64,000 nucleotides of DNA from Virgisporangium aliadipatigenens (GTDB lineage: Bacteria; Actinomycetota; Actinomycetes; Mycobacteriales; Micromonosporaceae). The first letter of the stretch is position 1, and each line of letters opens with the position of its first letter. The stretch spans positions 1 to 64,000 of the forward strand of contig NZ_BOPF01000050.1 in NCBI RefSeq assembly GCF_016863615.1. Reading direction: 5' to 3'. Shown piece after piece: positions 30,064 to 40,300 of the stretch. Both the position numbers and the translations under genes were made by a program. The notes under the pieces are model-generated. The model was not told the origin of the DNA. It saw only the letters and a list, made by a program, of their open reading frames with translations, and searched no databases.

Positions 30064-30753
30064 TCACCCATCGGCCGGCTCCCCGACCGCGTCGGTGGCG
30101 ATCCGGCGGATGCGGCGGACCGCCTCGGCCGGGTCGTCCGCGCCGTAGACCGCGGTGCCCGCCACGAACGCGTCCGCCCCGGCCTCGGCCGCCGCCGCCA
30201 CGGTGTCGTCGGCGATCCCACCGTCGACCTCGATCCGCAGCTCCAGATGGCCGCCGCCGGCGGCGCGGCGCGCCGTGCGCACCTTCTCCAGCAGTTCGGG
30301 CATGAACTCCTGGCCGCCGAACCCGGCCTTGATCGTCATGATCAGCAACGTGTCGAAGTGCGGCAGCAGCTCCAGGTAGGGCTCCACCGGCGTGTCCCGG
30401 TCGATCGCCAGCCCGGCCCGCGACCCCGCGGCGCGCAGGTCCTTCGCCAGCCGCACCGGATCCTCGGCGGCCTCCACGTGGAACGTCACGTTGTAGGCGC
30501 CCGCCTCCGCGTAGCCCGTCGCCCAGTGGTCCGGCCGCTCGATCATCAGGTGACAGTCGAACGGCAGCGTGGTGGCCTGCCGCAGGCTCTTCACCACCGG
30601 CAGCCCGATGGTCAGGTTGGGCACGAAGTGGTTGTCCATCACGTCGACGTGCAGCCAGTCGGCGGCACCCTCCACCGCGCGGGCGGCGTCGGCCAGCCGG
30701 GCGAAGTCGGCGGCGAGGATACTCGGGGCAACGATCAGCGACGGTCCACTCAC
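30064..30753 (-). CDS. rpe: Ribulose-phosphate 3-epimerase
   Basis: Interconverts ribulose 5-phosphate and xylulose 5-phosphate (pentose phosphate pathway), a metal-dependent TIM barrel. The 229 residues show [59 protein letters not shown]-like ([15 protein letters not shown]) and [10 protein letters not shown]. It supplies pentose phosphate near the riboflavin genes, a common actinobacterial neighbourhood (rsmB-rpe-rib). The stop codon overlaps the repeat-family-B ORF. Confidence 0.96.
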   Translation of the reverse strand: MSGPSLIVAPSILAADFARLADAARAVEGAADWLHVDVMDNHFVPNLTIGLPVVKSLRQATTLPFDCHLMIERPDHWATGYAEAGAYNVTFHVEAAEDPVRLAKDLRAAGSRAGLAIDRDTPVEPYLELLPHFDTLLIMTIKAGFGGQEFMPELLEKVRTARRAAGGGHLELRIEVDGGIADDTVAAAAEAGADAFVAGTAVYGADDPAEAVRRIRRIATDAVGEPADG

Positions 30754-30861
30754 GCGATCAGTCTACGAACCGACCCCGCGCGCATGACAGCACCGACGGC
30801 ATGTCGCAAACCTAGGGCTCTTTTAAGAAGACCTTGGGCGGGCCGGGGCCGGCCACACCGG

Positions 30862-30911
30862 GTAGTACCGCGGTACCACGCCGACGCACACCGAACGGCA
30901 CCGCGGTATCA
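30862..30911 (+). promoter_or_regulatory. Twin operator upstream of the two-component genes
   Basis: GTAGTACCGCGGTACCAC (30862-30879, containing the palindrome GTACCGCGGTAC) is followed 33 bp later, centre to centre, by a second, weaker copy CACCGCGGTATCAC (30899-30911 and flank). The 18-bp sequence recurs exactly, in reverse orientation, at 34204-34221 upstream of the copper-monooxygenase gene, again with a degenerate second copy 32 bp away. This is the expected layout for tandem binding of a NarL-type response regulator, here presumably the one encoded at 32144-32806. Confidence 0.65.
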
Positions 30912-30926
30912 CAACCCGCACACGCG

Positions 30927-32147
30927 ATGCGCGATGATCGATGGGTGATCGGGGCACTGGAGGCGCTGCGCCGCGTCGACGGCGCCCGCCCGTGGGTCGC
31001 GGACACCCTGGTCGTTCTCGTCGTGTACGTCGTCTTCTGCGTGCGCGACCTCGGCGGGATCAGCGCGCACCACCCGGGTGTGCTGGACGAACGGGTGGCC
31101 GCCCTGCACCCGCCGACCCTACTGCTGATCCAGCTGGCGCTGGTGGTCCCGCTGTGGTGGTGGCGGCGCGCACCGGCGGCGGTGTTCTACGTCGTCACCG
31201 CCGTCTTCGCGGCGCACTTCAGCTTCGGCATCCTGTTGCAGGCCGACAACGCGGTGCTCGTCGCGCTGTTCAGCGTGGTGCTGCACGAGCGGCCGGCGCG
31301 GCTGGTGTGGGTGGCGGTCACGCTGGTCACCGTCGTGAGCCTCGCCACGTGGCGGGCCGCGCTGCTGATCTCGTTCTGGGACGCGCTGTCCGTGCTGGTC
31401 ACCTCGACCGTCGCGGCCGCCGCGCTCGGGCTGGCGCTGCGGATCCGCCGGGCGCAGCTGGTGGCGCTGCACGACCGGGCCGCCCGGCTGGCGGTCGAAC
31501 GCGACCAGCGCAGCCGCCTCGCCGCCGCGACCGAACGGGAGCGGGTAGCCCGCGAGCTGCACGACATCGTCGGGCACAGCCTCTCGGTGATCATCACGCT
31601 GGCCGACGGCGGCGCGTACGCCATCGACCGTTCCCCGGAGAAGGGCAAGGAGGCCCACCTGCTCATCGGCGACACCGGCCGGCGGGCCCTGGCCGAACTG
31701 CGGCGCGCGCTCGCGGTCCTGCGCGAGGACGTGGACCCGCCCGATCTCAGCCCGCAGCCGCGCATCGCCGACATCGAGGCGCTCTGCGAACGGTTCCGCG
31801 TCGCCGGCCCCACCGTCACGTACCGCCCGAGCGGCCGGCCGGACCGGCTGGACCTCGGCGTGCAACTGGCCGCGTACCGGATCGTGCAGGAGGCGCTGAC
31901 GAACGCCCTCAAGCACGCCGGCCCGCACACCGACGTCGTGCTGACCCTGGAGGCCGACGCCTGCGACCTGCGCATCGTCGTCCGCAACACCGTCCCGGTC
32001 GGGCCGGCGAAGGCGACCGGGGACGCCGGCCACGGACTCGCCGGGATGGCCGAACGCGCCGCGCTCTACGGCGGCTCCGTCACCGCCGGCCCCGCACCCG
32101 ACGGCGGCTGGGCGGTCCACGCGCTCCTGAAGGGCAGTCACTCATGA
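30927..32147 (+). CDS. DesK/NarX-type sensor histidine kinase
   Basis: About 406 residues with four to five membrane helices (about 27-45, 65-80, 85-105, 108-140, 150-175). The dimerisation domain has H212 in ERERVARELHDIVGHSLSV (HisKA_3 type), and the ATPase domain has QEALTNALKHAG (N-box) near 318 and GHGLAGMAERAALYGG near the end. No large extracellular loop is present, so a membrane-embedded stimulus is likely. The ATG at 30927 is preferred; the longer frame from 30834 would translate the operator. The stop overlaps the regulator ATG (ATGA). Confidence 0.9.
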   Translation: MRDDRWVIGALEALRRVDGARPWVADTLVVLVVYVVFCVRDLGGISAHHPGVLDERVAALHPPTLLLIQLALVVPLWWWRRAPAAVFYVVTAVFAAHFSFGILLQADNAVLVALFSVVLHERPARLVWVAVTLVTVVSLATWRAALLISFWDALSVLVTSTVAAAALGLALRIRRAQLVALHDRAARLAVERDQRSRLAAATERERVARELHDIVGHSLSVIITLADGGAYAIDRSPEKGKEAHLLIGDTGRRALAELRRALAVLREDVDPPDLSPQPRIADIEALCERFRVAGPTVTYRPSGRPDRLDLGVQLAAYRIVQEALTNALKHAGPHTDVVLTLEADACDLRIVVRNTVPVGPAKATGDAGHGLAGMAERAALYGGSVTAGPAPDGGWAVHALLKGSHS

Positions 32148-32806
32148 TCACCGTGCTCGTGGTGGACGACCAGCCGCTGCAGCGCTTCGGGTTCCGCATG
32201 CTGCTGGAAAGCACCCCGGACACCGAGATCGTCGGCGAGGCCGAGAACGGTGCCGACGCCGTCCGGCGCGCCACCGAACTGCATCCCGACGTGGTGCTGA
32301 TGGACATCCGCATGCCGGGCGTCGACGGCATCGAGGCCACCCGACGGATCATCGCCGCCGGTGGGCGTTCGCGGATCCTGGTGCTGACGACGTTCGACGT
32401 GGACCGGTACGCGGTCGCCGCGATCCGGGCCGGGGCGAGCGGCTTCCTGCTCAAGGACGCCCGGCCGGAGGAGCTGCTCGCCGGCATCCGGGCCGTCGCG
32501 GCCGGGGACGCCGTCATCGCGCCGGCGCTGACCCGGCGGCTGCTCGACGCGTTCGCCGATCGGCTCGACGACGACTGCGGCCCGCCCGCGCAGGACCCCC
32601 GGCTGGACTCGCTGACCGAGCGCGAGCACGAGATCCTGGTCGCCATCGGCCACGGGCTCACCAACGGGGAGATCGCGCAGCGGTTCACGCTGTCGGAGTC
32701 GACGGTCAAGACGCACGTCGGGCGGGTCCTCGCCAAGATCGGCGCACGCGACCGCATCCAGGCCGTCATCATCGCCTACGACCTTCGTCTCACCCGGCCG
32801 GTGTAG
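32144..32806 (+). CDS. NarL/LuxR-family response regulator
   Basis: 220 residues: receiver domain (D54 in VVLMDIRMPGVDG, acidic DD at 8-9, lysine in FLLKDA near 105) and a C-terminal LuxR helix-turn-helix (SLTEREHEILVAIGHGLTNG to RDRIQAVIIAYD, about 155-215). It is translated with the upstream kinase (ATGA overlap). The repeated GTACCGCGGTAC palindromes in front of its own operon and of the convergent monooxygenase gene are its most likely targets. Confidence 0.93.
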   Translation: MITVLVVDDQPLQRFGFRMLLESTPDTEIVGEAENGADAVRRATELHPDVVLMDIRMPGVDGIEATRRIIAAGGRSRILVLTTFDVDRYAVAAIRAGASGFLLKDARPEELLAGIRAVAAGDAVIAPALTRRLLDAFADRLDDDCGPPAQDPRLDSLTEREHEILVAIGHGLTNGEIAQRFTLSESTVKTHVGRVLAKIGARDRIQAVIIAYDLRLTRPV

Positions 32807-32879
32807 ATCCAGAGCTTTCAGTGCTTTCATCGCCACGGTCCGTCGGACTACTACCGCCGCTCCCGCGGGGACCGCTCCG

Positions 32880-32915
32880 CTTCACGGCAGGGCGGCTGCG
32901 CGCCCTGCCGTGAAG
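32880..32915. terminator. Perfect 15-bp bidirectional terminator
   Basis: CTTCACGGCAGGGCG (32880-32894) and its exact complement (32901-32915) form a 15-bp stem with a 6-nt loop, midway between the convergent response-regulator and monooxygenase genes. The 15-nt stretch TCACGGCAGGGCGGC also forms the left arm of the terminator at 55422. Confidence 0.75.
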
Positions 32916-32943
32916 ACTCCGCTGCCGGGTCCGCGTTACGTCG

Positions 32944-34137
32944 TCAGGACCTACGGCTGACGGTCATGATGCCGAGGCACATCTCGTCGCTGGTGCCGTC
33001 GCCCCAGACCACGTAGCGCGGCGGCAGCTTGCGGAGCTGCGGCAGCCGCTTGCGCAGTCCCGCGTCGTGCGTGCACGTCACCCGCAGCGTGTCCCCCGGG
33101 CCGATGTCCACCGGCGCCGGCAGCGCCACCAGCCGCTGGTTGTCGAAGTCGAACTCCGGCACGTCCAGCACCACCCTGGCGTTCGGCGTGCCCGGGTTGA
33201 GCTCGACCTTCATGGCCCGCCCGAGCAGGTGCATGTGCCCGAAGCCCGCGAAGAGCGTCATCGGCGCCGGCACCTCGTGGTCGCAGGACTGGGTCTCGCC
33301 CGGCTTCGGCGCGGCGTGCCCGCACTCCTTGAGCTGCTGGTCCGCGGCGCCGCCGACCTCCGGCCCGAACCGCTTCGCCACGTCCGCGATCGAGGTTCCC
33401 CGGTCGCAGAGCGGGCCCGACTCGTCGGCGGCGCAGGGCAGCTCGGTCGGCGCGTTGATCGGCCAGGTGACGAGTTCGCGGGTCTGCGGCGTGCCCTCGG
33501 TCAGCCGCAGCCGCACCGTCGAACGGTCCGAGCCGGCCGGCTTGCCGTCCGTCGCGAGCAGGTTGTAGTGGATCTGGAGAATCAGCAGGCTGCCCGGCTC
33601 CAGCTTGTAGCCGGCGTCCTGGTTGAGCAGGGTCTCCGTGACGCCGGGCGTCCAGGTGTCCACCCACGCCGCGTCCACCCCGCCGGGGATGCCGGTCTCG
33701 CCGAAGCACTGCCAGCCGAGGCCGGGGGTCTGCTCGTCGTGCGCGCGCACCTTCGCCGCCTCGCTCGCCGGCACCGCGAACACGATGGCGTGGTGCGCGA
33801 TGGCCACGTTCTCCGGGACGAACTGGGTCCCGGTCAGGAACTGCGCCTTGCTCAGGCCCGGATCGATCACCTGGCACCGGTACTCGTCCGTGCCGCCACC
33901 CTCCGGCGGCGCGGGCGTGTACGCCTCGGCCATCCTCAGGTCGACGAACCGCTCACCGGCGCGCAACGGCTGCGGCGGCGCCGACGACCCGCCCGCGTGC
34001 GCGCCGTGCGAACCGGTCGCCGCGGGCGCGGCGCTGTCATCGGCGTCCGACCCGCAGGCGGCGACGACAGCGAACGCCGTAGCCAGCGCCACGGCGGCCA
34101 CCCCGAACCTCCACAGTGAACTGTCAGGTTTCGTCAT
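32944..34137 (-). CDS. Secreted lipoprotein related to copper type II monooxygenases (PHM-like)
   Basis: 397 residues with a lipoprotein signal (basic start, hydrophobic 11-27, lipobox VAAC with Cys28). The copper ligands of the peptidylglycine monooxygenase/dopamine hydroxylase fold can be traced. Copper H site: H115-H116 (AHHAIVF) and H190 (LQIHYNL). Copper M site: H301/H303 (GHMHLLG) and M386 (DEMCLGIM). Such enzymes hydroxylate C-H bonds using O2 and a reductant; the substrate is unknown. The start at 34137 puts the signal peptide first; GTG at 34164 is an alternative. Its promoter carries the same twin operator as the adjacent two-component operon. Confidence 0.85.
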   Translation of the reverse strand: MTKPDSSLWRFGVAAVALATAFAVVAACGSDADDSAAPAATGSHGAHAGGSSAPPQPLRAGERFVDLRMAEAYTPAPPEGGGTDEYRCQVIDPGLSKAQFLTGTQFVPENVAIAHHAIVFAVPASEAAKVRAHDEQTPGLGWQCFGETGIPGGVDAAWVDTWTPGVTETLLNQDAGYKLEPGSLLILQIHYNLLATDGKPAGSDRSTVRLRLTEGTPQTRELVTWPINAPTELPCAADESGPLCDRGTSIADVAKRFGPEVGGAADQQLKECGHAAPKPGETQSCDHEVPAPMTLFAGFGHMHLLGRAMKVELNPGTPNARVVLDVPEFDFDNQRLVALPAPVDIGPGDTLRVTCTHDAGLRKRLPQLRKLPPRYVVWGDGTSDEMCLGIMTVSRRS

Positions 34138-34172
34138 GGCCCGAACGCTAGGCCCGATTCTCACTAGTTTCG

Positions 34173-34221
34173 TCGTACCGCAGTTGTCATCGTCGATGCC
34201 GCCGTGGTACCGCGGTACTAC
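34173..34221 (-). promoter_or_regulatory. Twin operator upstream of the copper monooxygenase gene
   Basis: On the minus strand GTAGTACCGCGGTACCAC (34204-34221) is identical to the site at 30862-30879. A degenerate copy, centred on CTGCGGTACGAC (about 34173-34184), lies 32 bp downstream, centre to centre. The distal site overlaps the last codons of rsmB; the proximal one is about 43 bp before the chosen monooxygenase start. The same two-site geometry in two promoters supports one regulator acting on both. Confidence 0.65.
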
Positions 34222-35657
34222 TGCGCGCTACGCCTCAGCAACGCCACGAACATGGCGTCCGTCCCGTGCCGATGCGGCCAGAGCTGCACGGTCGGCCCGC
34301 CGCCGAGTTCCGGCATCCCCGCCGGCAGGTACGGCCGAACGTCCACGAAGTCGCACTCCACCGCGCTGCGGCGGCACGTCTCGGTGACCGTCACCCGCGT
34401 CTCGGCCACGTGCGGCGAGCACGTCACGTACGCCACCAGCCCGCCCGGGCGCACCACGCGCAGCGCGGCACCGAGCAGTTCGCGCTGCAGCTTGGTCAGC
34501 GGCGGAAGGTCCGACGGCTGGCGCCGCCACCGCGCCTCCGGTCGCCGCCGCAGCGCGCCGAGGCCGGTGCACGGGGCGTCGACCAGCACCCGGTCGAACG
34601 TTCCCTCGATCTCGCGGCCGTCGTCGGCGCGCACCTCGACCGGCAGCCCCCGGGTGGCCTTCTCCACCAGGGCGGCCCGGTGCGGCGCCACCTCCACGGC
34701 CGTCACGCGCGCACCCCGAACGGCCGCCAGCGCCCCGAGCAGGGCCGCCTTGCCGCCCGGGCCGGCACACAGGTCCAGCCACCGCTCGTCCGGCCCGTCG
34801 AGGGGCGCGTCGACCAGCGCGTTCGCGACCAGTTGACTCCCCTCGTCCTGAACGTGCGCCAGCCCCTGCGCCAGCGCCGGCACCTCGCCGGGCGCGCCCG
34901 AGGGCAGGTACACCGCGAACGGGCCGTAGCGGCCGACCTCGCCGCCGGTGCGTTCGGCGAGCGCGGCGGCGGTGATCCGGCCCGGCCGCGCGCACAGGTG
35001 CACGGTCGCGGCGACGTTGTCGGCGGCGAGCGCGGGCTCCACCGGCGATTCCCCCAGCGCCTCCGCGAACGCCCGCACCACCCACGGCGGGTGCGCGTGC
35101 GCGAGGCCGAGGCGTTCGACCTCGTCGGCCGGGGCCAGCGCGGCCGTCCAGCCGTCCCAGTCCCGCGATCCGATCTTGCGCAGGACCGCGTTGGCGAACC
35201 CGGCCGCGCCCGGCGCGACGGCCCGCACGAGGTCGACGGTGGTGCTGACCGCCGCGTGCGCCGGCACCCGCATCCGCAGCAGCTGGTAGGCGCCGAGCCG
35301 CAGGGCGTCCCGCGCCGGCGGGTCGATCCGGTCGACGGCCCGCTCGGCCGCATGGGCGATCACCGCGTCGAGGGTGCCGAGCAGGCGCAGGGTGCCGTAG
35401 GTCAGTTCGGTGGTGAAGGCCGCGTCCCGCCCGTGCACGTCGTAGTGCGCCAGGATCCGCGGCAGAACGAGATTGGCGTAGGCGTCGTCGCGGTGCACGG
35501 CACCGACCGCCTCGTAGGCCGCCCACCGCGCCGGATCCACCGTCGGCCGCGGCCCGCGCCCGCCGTCCCGACCACCACGCCGGCCGCCGCCCCGACCGCC
35601 GCGCGTGCGGTCGCGCGGGCTGTCCGCGCCGGACGCCCGTCGTTCGTGCTGGTTCAC
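34218..35657 (-). CDS. rsmB: 16S rRNA (cytosine-967-C5) methyltransferase
   Basis: About 479 residues. A basic, low-complexity N-terminal tail (to about 40) precedes a NusB-like RNA-binding domain (about 45-170) and the SAM-dependent Fmu domain with [14 protein letters not shown] near 285, [12 protein letters not shown] near 360, and the catalytic TC motif in [11 protein letters not shown]. It methylates C967 of 16S rRNA. The start is GTG at 35657 overlapping the fmt stop (GTGA); GTG at 35666 is an alternative. Confidence 0.93.
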   Translation of the reverse strand: MNQHERRASGADSPRDRTRGGRGGGRRGGRDGGRGPRPTVDPARWAAYEAVGAVHRDDAYANLVLPRILAHYDVHGRDAAFTTELTYGTLRLLGTLDAVIAHAAERAVDRIDPPARDALRLGAYQLLRMRVPAHAAVSTTVDLVRAVAPGAAGFANAVLRKIGSRDWDGWTAALAPADEVERLGLAHAHPPWVVRAFAEALGESPVEPALAADNVAATVHLCARPGRITAAALAERTGGEVGRYGPFAVYLPSGAPGEVPALAQGLAHVQDEGSQLVANALVDAPLDGPDERWLDLCAGPGGKAALLGALAAVRGARVTAVEVAPHRAALVEKATRGLPVEVRADDGREIEGTFDRVLVDAPCTGLGALRRRPEARWRRQPSDLPPLTKLQRELLGAALRVVRPGGLVAYVTCSPHVAETRVTVTETCRRSAVECDFVDVRPYLPAGMPELGGGPTVQLWPHRHGTDAMFVALLRRSAQ

Positions 35658-36577
35658 TCGAAGCACTCCCCGGCCTCGGGCCGCAGCCCTCGCAACCAGT
35701 CCACGGCCGCCATCGCCTTCTTGCCGGCCGGCCGCACCTCGCCCAGCGACACCGGGGTCGTGGCCGTGCCGACCATGACCCCGTCGCGTTCGACCCGGAT
35801 CTCACCGGGTGCGATGCCCTCGACGCGGACCGGCTTGACCGGCCCGAGCTTGACCCGGTCGCCGCGCAGCGTGGTCCAGGCGCCGGGCGCGGGCGTGCAG
35901 GCCCGGATCCGCCGGTCGACGGCGAACGCCGGTTCGGTCCAGCGCACCCGCGCGTCCTCGGGAGTGATCTTGGGCGCCAGCGAGACCCCGTCGGCGGGCT
36001 GCGGCACGGCGCGGGCCTGTCCCGACCCGATCGCGTGCAGCACCTGGACGAGCAGCTGCGCGCCGGAGACGGCGAGCCGGCCGAGCAGGTCACCGGAGGT
36101 GTCGGTGGGCCGGATCTCGTCGGTGAGCGTGCCGAAGACCGGCCCGGTGTCGAGCCCCGCCTCGAGCTGGAACACGCTCGCGCCGGTCACCTCGTCCCCG
36201 CGCAGCACGGCGTGCTGGACCGGTGCCGCGCCGCGCCAGGCGGGCAGCAACGAGAAGTGCAGGTTGATCCAGCCGTGGCGCGGGATGTCCAGGGCCGCCT
36301 GCGGGACCAGCGCGCCGTAGGCGACCACGGGGACGCAGTCGGGCGCGATCTCGCGCAGGCGTTCCAGAAAATCGGGCGAGCGGGGGCGGTCGGGCGTCAG
36401 CACCTCGACGCCGTGGGCGTCGGCCCAGGCACCGACGGGCGAGCGCACGAGCCGCCGACCGCGGCCCGAGGGCGCGTCGGGGCGGGTGACCACGGCGACG
36501 ATGTCGTGACCGCCGGCGGCGATCGCGTCCAGGGAGGGCACGGCCACCTCGGGGGTACCGGCGAAGACCAGCTTCAT
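35654..36577 (-). CDS. fmt: Methionyl-tRNA formyltransferase
   Basis: Formylates initiator Met-tRNA using 10-formyltetrahydrofolate. 307 residues: [19 protein letters not shown], the folate-site [18 protein letters not shown] near 110, and the C-terminal OB-like domain (about 205-305). The ATG at 36577 overlaps the def stop by 4 bp; the order def-fmt-rsmB is widespread. Confidence 0.97.
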   Translation of the reverse strand: MKLVFAGTPEVAVPSLDAIAAGGHDIVAVVTRPDAPSGRGRRLVRSPVGAWADAHGVEVLTPDRPRSPDFLERLREIAPDCVPVVAYGALVPQAALDIPRHGWINLHFSLLPAWRGAAPVQHAVLRGDEVTGASVFQLEAGLDTGPVFGTLTDEIRPTDTSGDLLGRLAVSGAQLLVQVLHAIGSGQARAVPQPADGVSLAPKITPEDARVRWTEPAFAVDRRIRACTPAPGAWTTLRGDRVKLGPVKPVRVEGIAPGEIRVERDGVMVGTATTPVSLGEVRPAGKKAMAAVDWLRGLRPEAGECFE

Positions 36578-37122
36578 AGCCCGAACGGGCCCCCGTGCGG
36601 GCTGACCTTGACCACGGGCGGCGCGCCGGTGTCGTACCACGGCGCGGCCTTGATCTCCTTCATGGCCGCCTTGCGGGCATCCGGGTCCAGCCGCTGGATG
36701 AACAGCACACCGTCGAGGTGGTCGGTCTCGTGCTGCACGCACCGGGCGAGCATGCCGTCGCCGACGATCTGCATCGGGTCGCCGTACTCGTTGACGCCCT
36801 TGGCCACAACGTGCAGGCGGCGCTTGGTGTCGAAGTAGAGGCCGGGGATGGAGAGGCAGCCCTCGGGCCCGTCCTGCTCCTCCTCGTCGGGGAACTCCAG
36901 CACCGGGTTGACGATGTGGCCCACCTCGTCGTCCACGTGGAACGCGAAGACGCGCAGGCCGACGCCGATCTGCGGCGCGGCGAGGCCGGCACCGCCCTCG
37001 TCGTCCATGGTCTCGATGAGGTCGGCGACGAGGCGGCGCAACTCCTTGTCGAAGTCGACCACGGGCTCGGCCGGAGTACGCAGTACCGGGTCTCCGAAGA
37101 GGCGGATCGGTTGCACGGTCAC
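36574..37122 (-). CDS. def: Peptide deformylase
   Basis: Removes the formyl group from nascent proteins. 182 residues with the three family motifs: [19 protein letters not shown] (metal cysteine) and QHETDHLDG (HExxH-type metal histidines). The start is GTG at 37122 ([14 protein letters not shown]), behind CTGGAG; a second GTG at 37116 is possible. It is the first gene of def-fmt-rsmB and diverges from the GH3 gene. Confidence 0.95.
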   Translation of the reverse strand: MTVQPIRLFGDPVLRTPAEPVVDFDKELRRLVADLIETMDDEGGAGLAAPQIGVGLRVFAFHVDDEVGHIVNPVLEFPDEEEQDGPEGCLSIPGLYFDTKRRLHVVAKGVNEYGDPMQIVGDGMLARCVQHETDHLDGVLFIQRLDPDARKAAMKEIKAAPWYDTGAPPVVKVSPHGGPFGL

Positions 37123-37206
37123 GTGAGGAGACTCCAGGTAACGCGGGGTTCTGAGGACAGAGAGTGAGTCTACGTCGGCGCGCGTCGCCGCATGGACAGG
37201 TGCCGT

Positions 37207-37220
37207 AGAGAGCGCTCTCT
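37207..37220 (+). promoter_or_regulatory. LacI/CebR-type operator upstream of the GH3 gene
   Basis: AGAGAGCGCTCTCT is a perfect 14-bp palindrome with the central CGCTC/GAGCG symmetry typical of LacI-family operators. The actinobacterial CebR cello-oligosaccharide operator is of the same GAGCGCTC type. It lies 108 bp upstream of the GH3 start. A CebR-like repressor released by cello-oligosaccharides is inferred; no LacI gene is in the window. Confidence 0.6.
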
Positions 37221-37327
37221 TGATTTCCCCGGCGACGTGGTGCAACCTCCTCAACAGTTGTGCAGTTCGATGCCGACGCCCGTCCCGCCAGACGGCCACC
37301 CCGCCGCCATCAGAAGGCAGACCACCT

Positions 37328-40300
37328 ATGAAGAGAACCAGGATCGCGACGGCGTTAGCCGTACTCGCGTCGATCCTCGTCGTCGCGGCGCCCGCGCAGG
37401 CCGCCGACCCCAATCTGGCGCCGTTCGGCACCGCCAGCGCCACCTCCGCCGAGAACGCCGGCCTCGGACCCGACCGGGCGATCGACGGCGACCCGGCCAC
37501 CCGCTGGTCGAGTGCGTGGAGCGATCCGCAGTCCCTCACCGTCGATCTCGGTGCCGCGGCCGCCGTCTCCGGTGTGACCCTCGTGTGGGAACCGGCTTAC
37601 GCGACCGCCTACCAGGTGGCCCTCTCCCTCGACGGCACCACGTGGAACACCGTGTACGAGACGGCCACCGGCGACGGCGGCACCGACGAGATCAAGAACC
37701 TCACCGGGACGGCCCGCTACGTGCGCATGACCGGCCTGGCCCGGGTCACCACGTACGGCTACTCGCTCTACGAACTCCAGGTCTTCGGCACCTTCACCGA
37801 GCAGGCCGTGACGCTCGGGGTGCCCGGCGCCGACCTGCCCGAGGGCGGCACGCGGACGGTGCCGGTGCGCCTGAACAAAGCATCCGACGCCCCGGTCACC
37901 GTGAAGTACTCCACTGTGGACGGTACGGCGACGGCCGGCACGGACTACGTGGCCGCGAGCGGTGTCCTGACGTTCCCGCCGGGAAGCACCGAGCAGACCA
38001 TCACGCTCAAGGGCGTGGACGACGGCCTCCACGAGAACGCCGAGTCGTTCGACCTGGTGCTGACCGAGCCCACGCCGGCCGACGTGCGGATCCCGCGCGG
38101 CAGCATCACGGTCAGCGTCACCGACGACGACGCGGCGCCGCTCTCCGGCCCGCAGCGGATCGTCGACGACTTCGAGGCGGGCGTGCCGGCCGGCCTCGGC
38201 GGCGCACCGGTGGACGCGGCGGACCGCCCGGGTGCGGCCGCCGGCAACAAGGCCGTCTCGCTGACGACCGGCACCCGCGCGCTGTCGCCGGCCCAGGACT
38301 GGTCGGGCTACGACGGGATCGCGTTCTGGTTCAAGGGAACCGGCACCGGCGAACGCACCACCGTCACCGTCACCGAGACCGGCGGCGAGGCGTGGAACGC
38401 GGCGTTCGTCGACTCGGTGGCCGGGTGGCGGCAGGTGCGCCTGCCGTGGCGGGACTTCACCCGCTCCGACGGCGAACTGAGCCTGAGCGCCGTGCAGAGC
38501 TACGGGATCAGCCGCGCCAACGGCACCGTGGTGCTCGACGAGGTCGTGATCTACCAGCAGGTGCGCACGATCGACGCGTTCGACGGGGAGGTGCCGTTCA
38601 CGGCGGCGCCCGGGCCGGGCATCTTCACGTTCGGCTCCAACGGGCCGGACAACCCGACGCTGAGCATCCGCGCCGACAAGCCGCGCGACGGGGCGCCGGC
38701 GGGCAACAAGACCCTGCACGCCGACTACAACATCAGCGGCTGGGGCGGGCTTGTCCACAACGTCTCCTACGACACCGACCCGCAGGACTGGAGCGGCTTC
38801 GCCGGCATCCGCTTCTGGTGGTACGGGCAGAACCTGGCACCGCTGCCGCCCGGCTCCGGCCCGCGCATCTTCTTCGAGGTGAAGGACGGCGGCGCCAACG
38901 GCGAGGCGAGCGAGCTGTGGAACGTCTCGTTCACCGACGACTGGCAGGGCTGGCACCTGGTGGAGCTGCCGTTCAGCCAGTTCGCCTACCGGGGCGACTA
39001 CCAGCCGGTGGGCGGCATCGACCACGTGCTGACGCTCACCCGCGCCTGGGGCTACGCGTTCACCTTCCCGCAGGGCCGGCCGGGTGCGGTCGACCTGGAC
39101 GAGTTGCAGGTGTACGGCGTCGCGCCGCTGCCGCCGCTGGCCCTGATCGACACGGCCCCGCCGGTGGTGGAGGTCGAGGAGGGGCAGACCGCCACGGTCA
39201 AGGTGGTGCTCACGACGCCGGGCGGTGAGCCGCTGCCGGAGCCGGTGACGGTTCGCTACGCGACCGGTGCGGGCACGGCCGACCCGAAGAAGGACTACCA
39301 GGCCGCCTCCGGCGAACTGGCCTTCCCGGCCGGCACCGCGTCGGGAACGGTGCGCACCTTCCCCGTTCTCACGAAGAAGGACCGGGACGGGGAGACGGCC
39401 GAGACGGTGCCGATCAGCCTGCGCTCCGACCGCGCCGCGGTGTTGGCCGATCTGTCCACAGTGGTCATTCGCGCACACGGCCTGCCGTACCTGAACAAGG
39501 CGCTGCCGATCAGCGCCCGGGTCAGGGACCTGCTCGGTCGGATGACCCTCGACGAGAAGATCGGCCAGATGACGCAGGCCGAGCGGAACGCCCTGCGCAA
39601 GCAGAGCGACATCGCCACCTACAACCTCGGCAGCCTGCTGTCGGGCGGCGGCTCGGTCCCGACCCCGAACACGCCGCAGGCGTGGGCCGACATGATCGAC
39701 GCGTACCAGTTGCGCACCCGGCAGACGCGGCTGCAGATCCCGTTCATCTACGGGGTCGACGCGGTGCACGGGCACAACAACGTGATCGGCGCGACGCTGC
39801 TGCCGCACAACGTGGGCCTCGGCGCGACGCGCAGCCCCGCCCTGGTCGAACGCACCGGCAAGGTGACCGCCACGGAGGTGCGCGCGACCGGTGTCCCGTG
39901 GGACTTCGCGCCCTGCCTGTGCGTGAGCCGGGACGAACGCTGGGGCCGTTCCTACGAGTCCTACAGCGAGGACCCGGCCCTGGTGGCCCAGCTCAACACT
40001 GTGATCACCGGCATGCAGGGCAAGGACCTGACCCGCAACGACACGGTGCTCGCGACGGCGAAGCACTGGGTCGGCGACGGCGGCACGGCCTACGGTTCCT
40101 CGACGACCGGCTCGTACACCACCGACCAGGGCGTCACGCGGGTCACGCCGGAGGAACTCTGGTCGGTGCACATCGCGCCGTACGCCGACGCGATCGACCG
40201 CGGCGTCGGCACGGTGATGCCCTCGTACTCGAGCGTGGACTTCCCGGGTGACGACAAGGGTCCGGTCAAGATGCACGGCAACGCCGAGCTCATCACGAAC

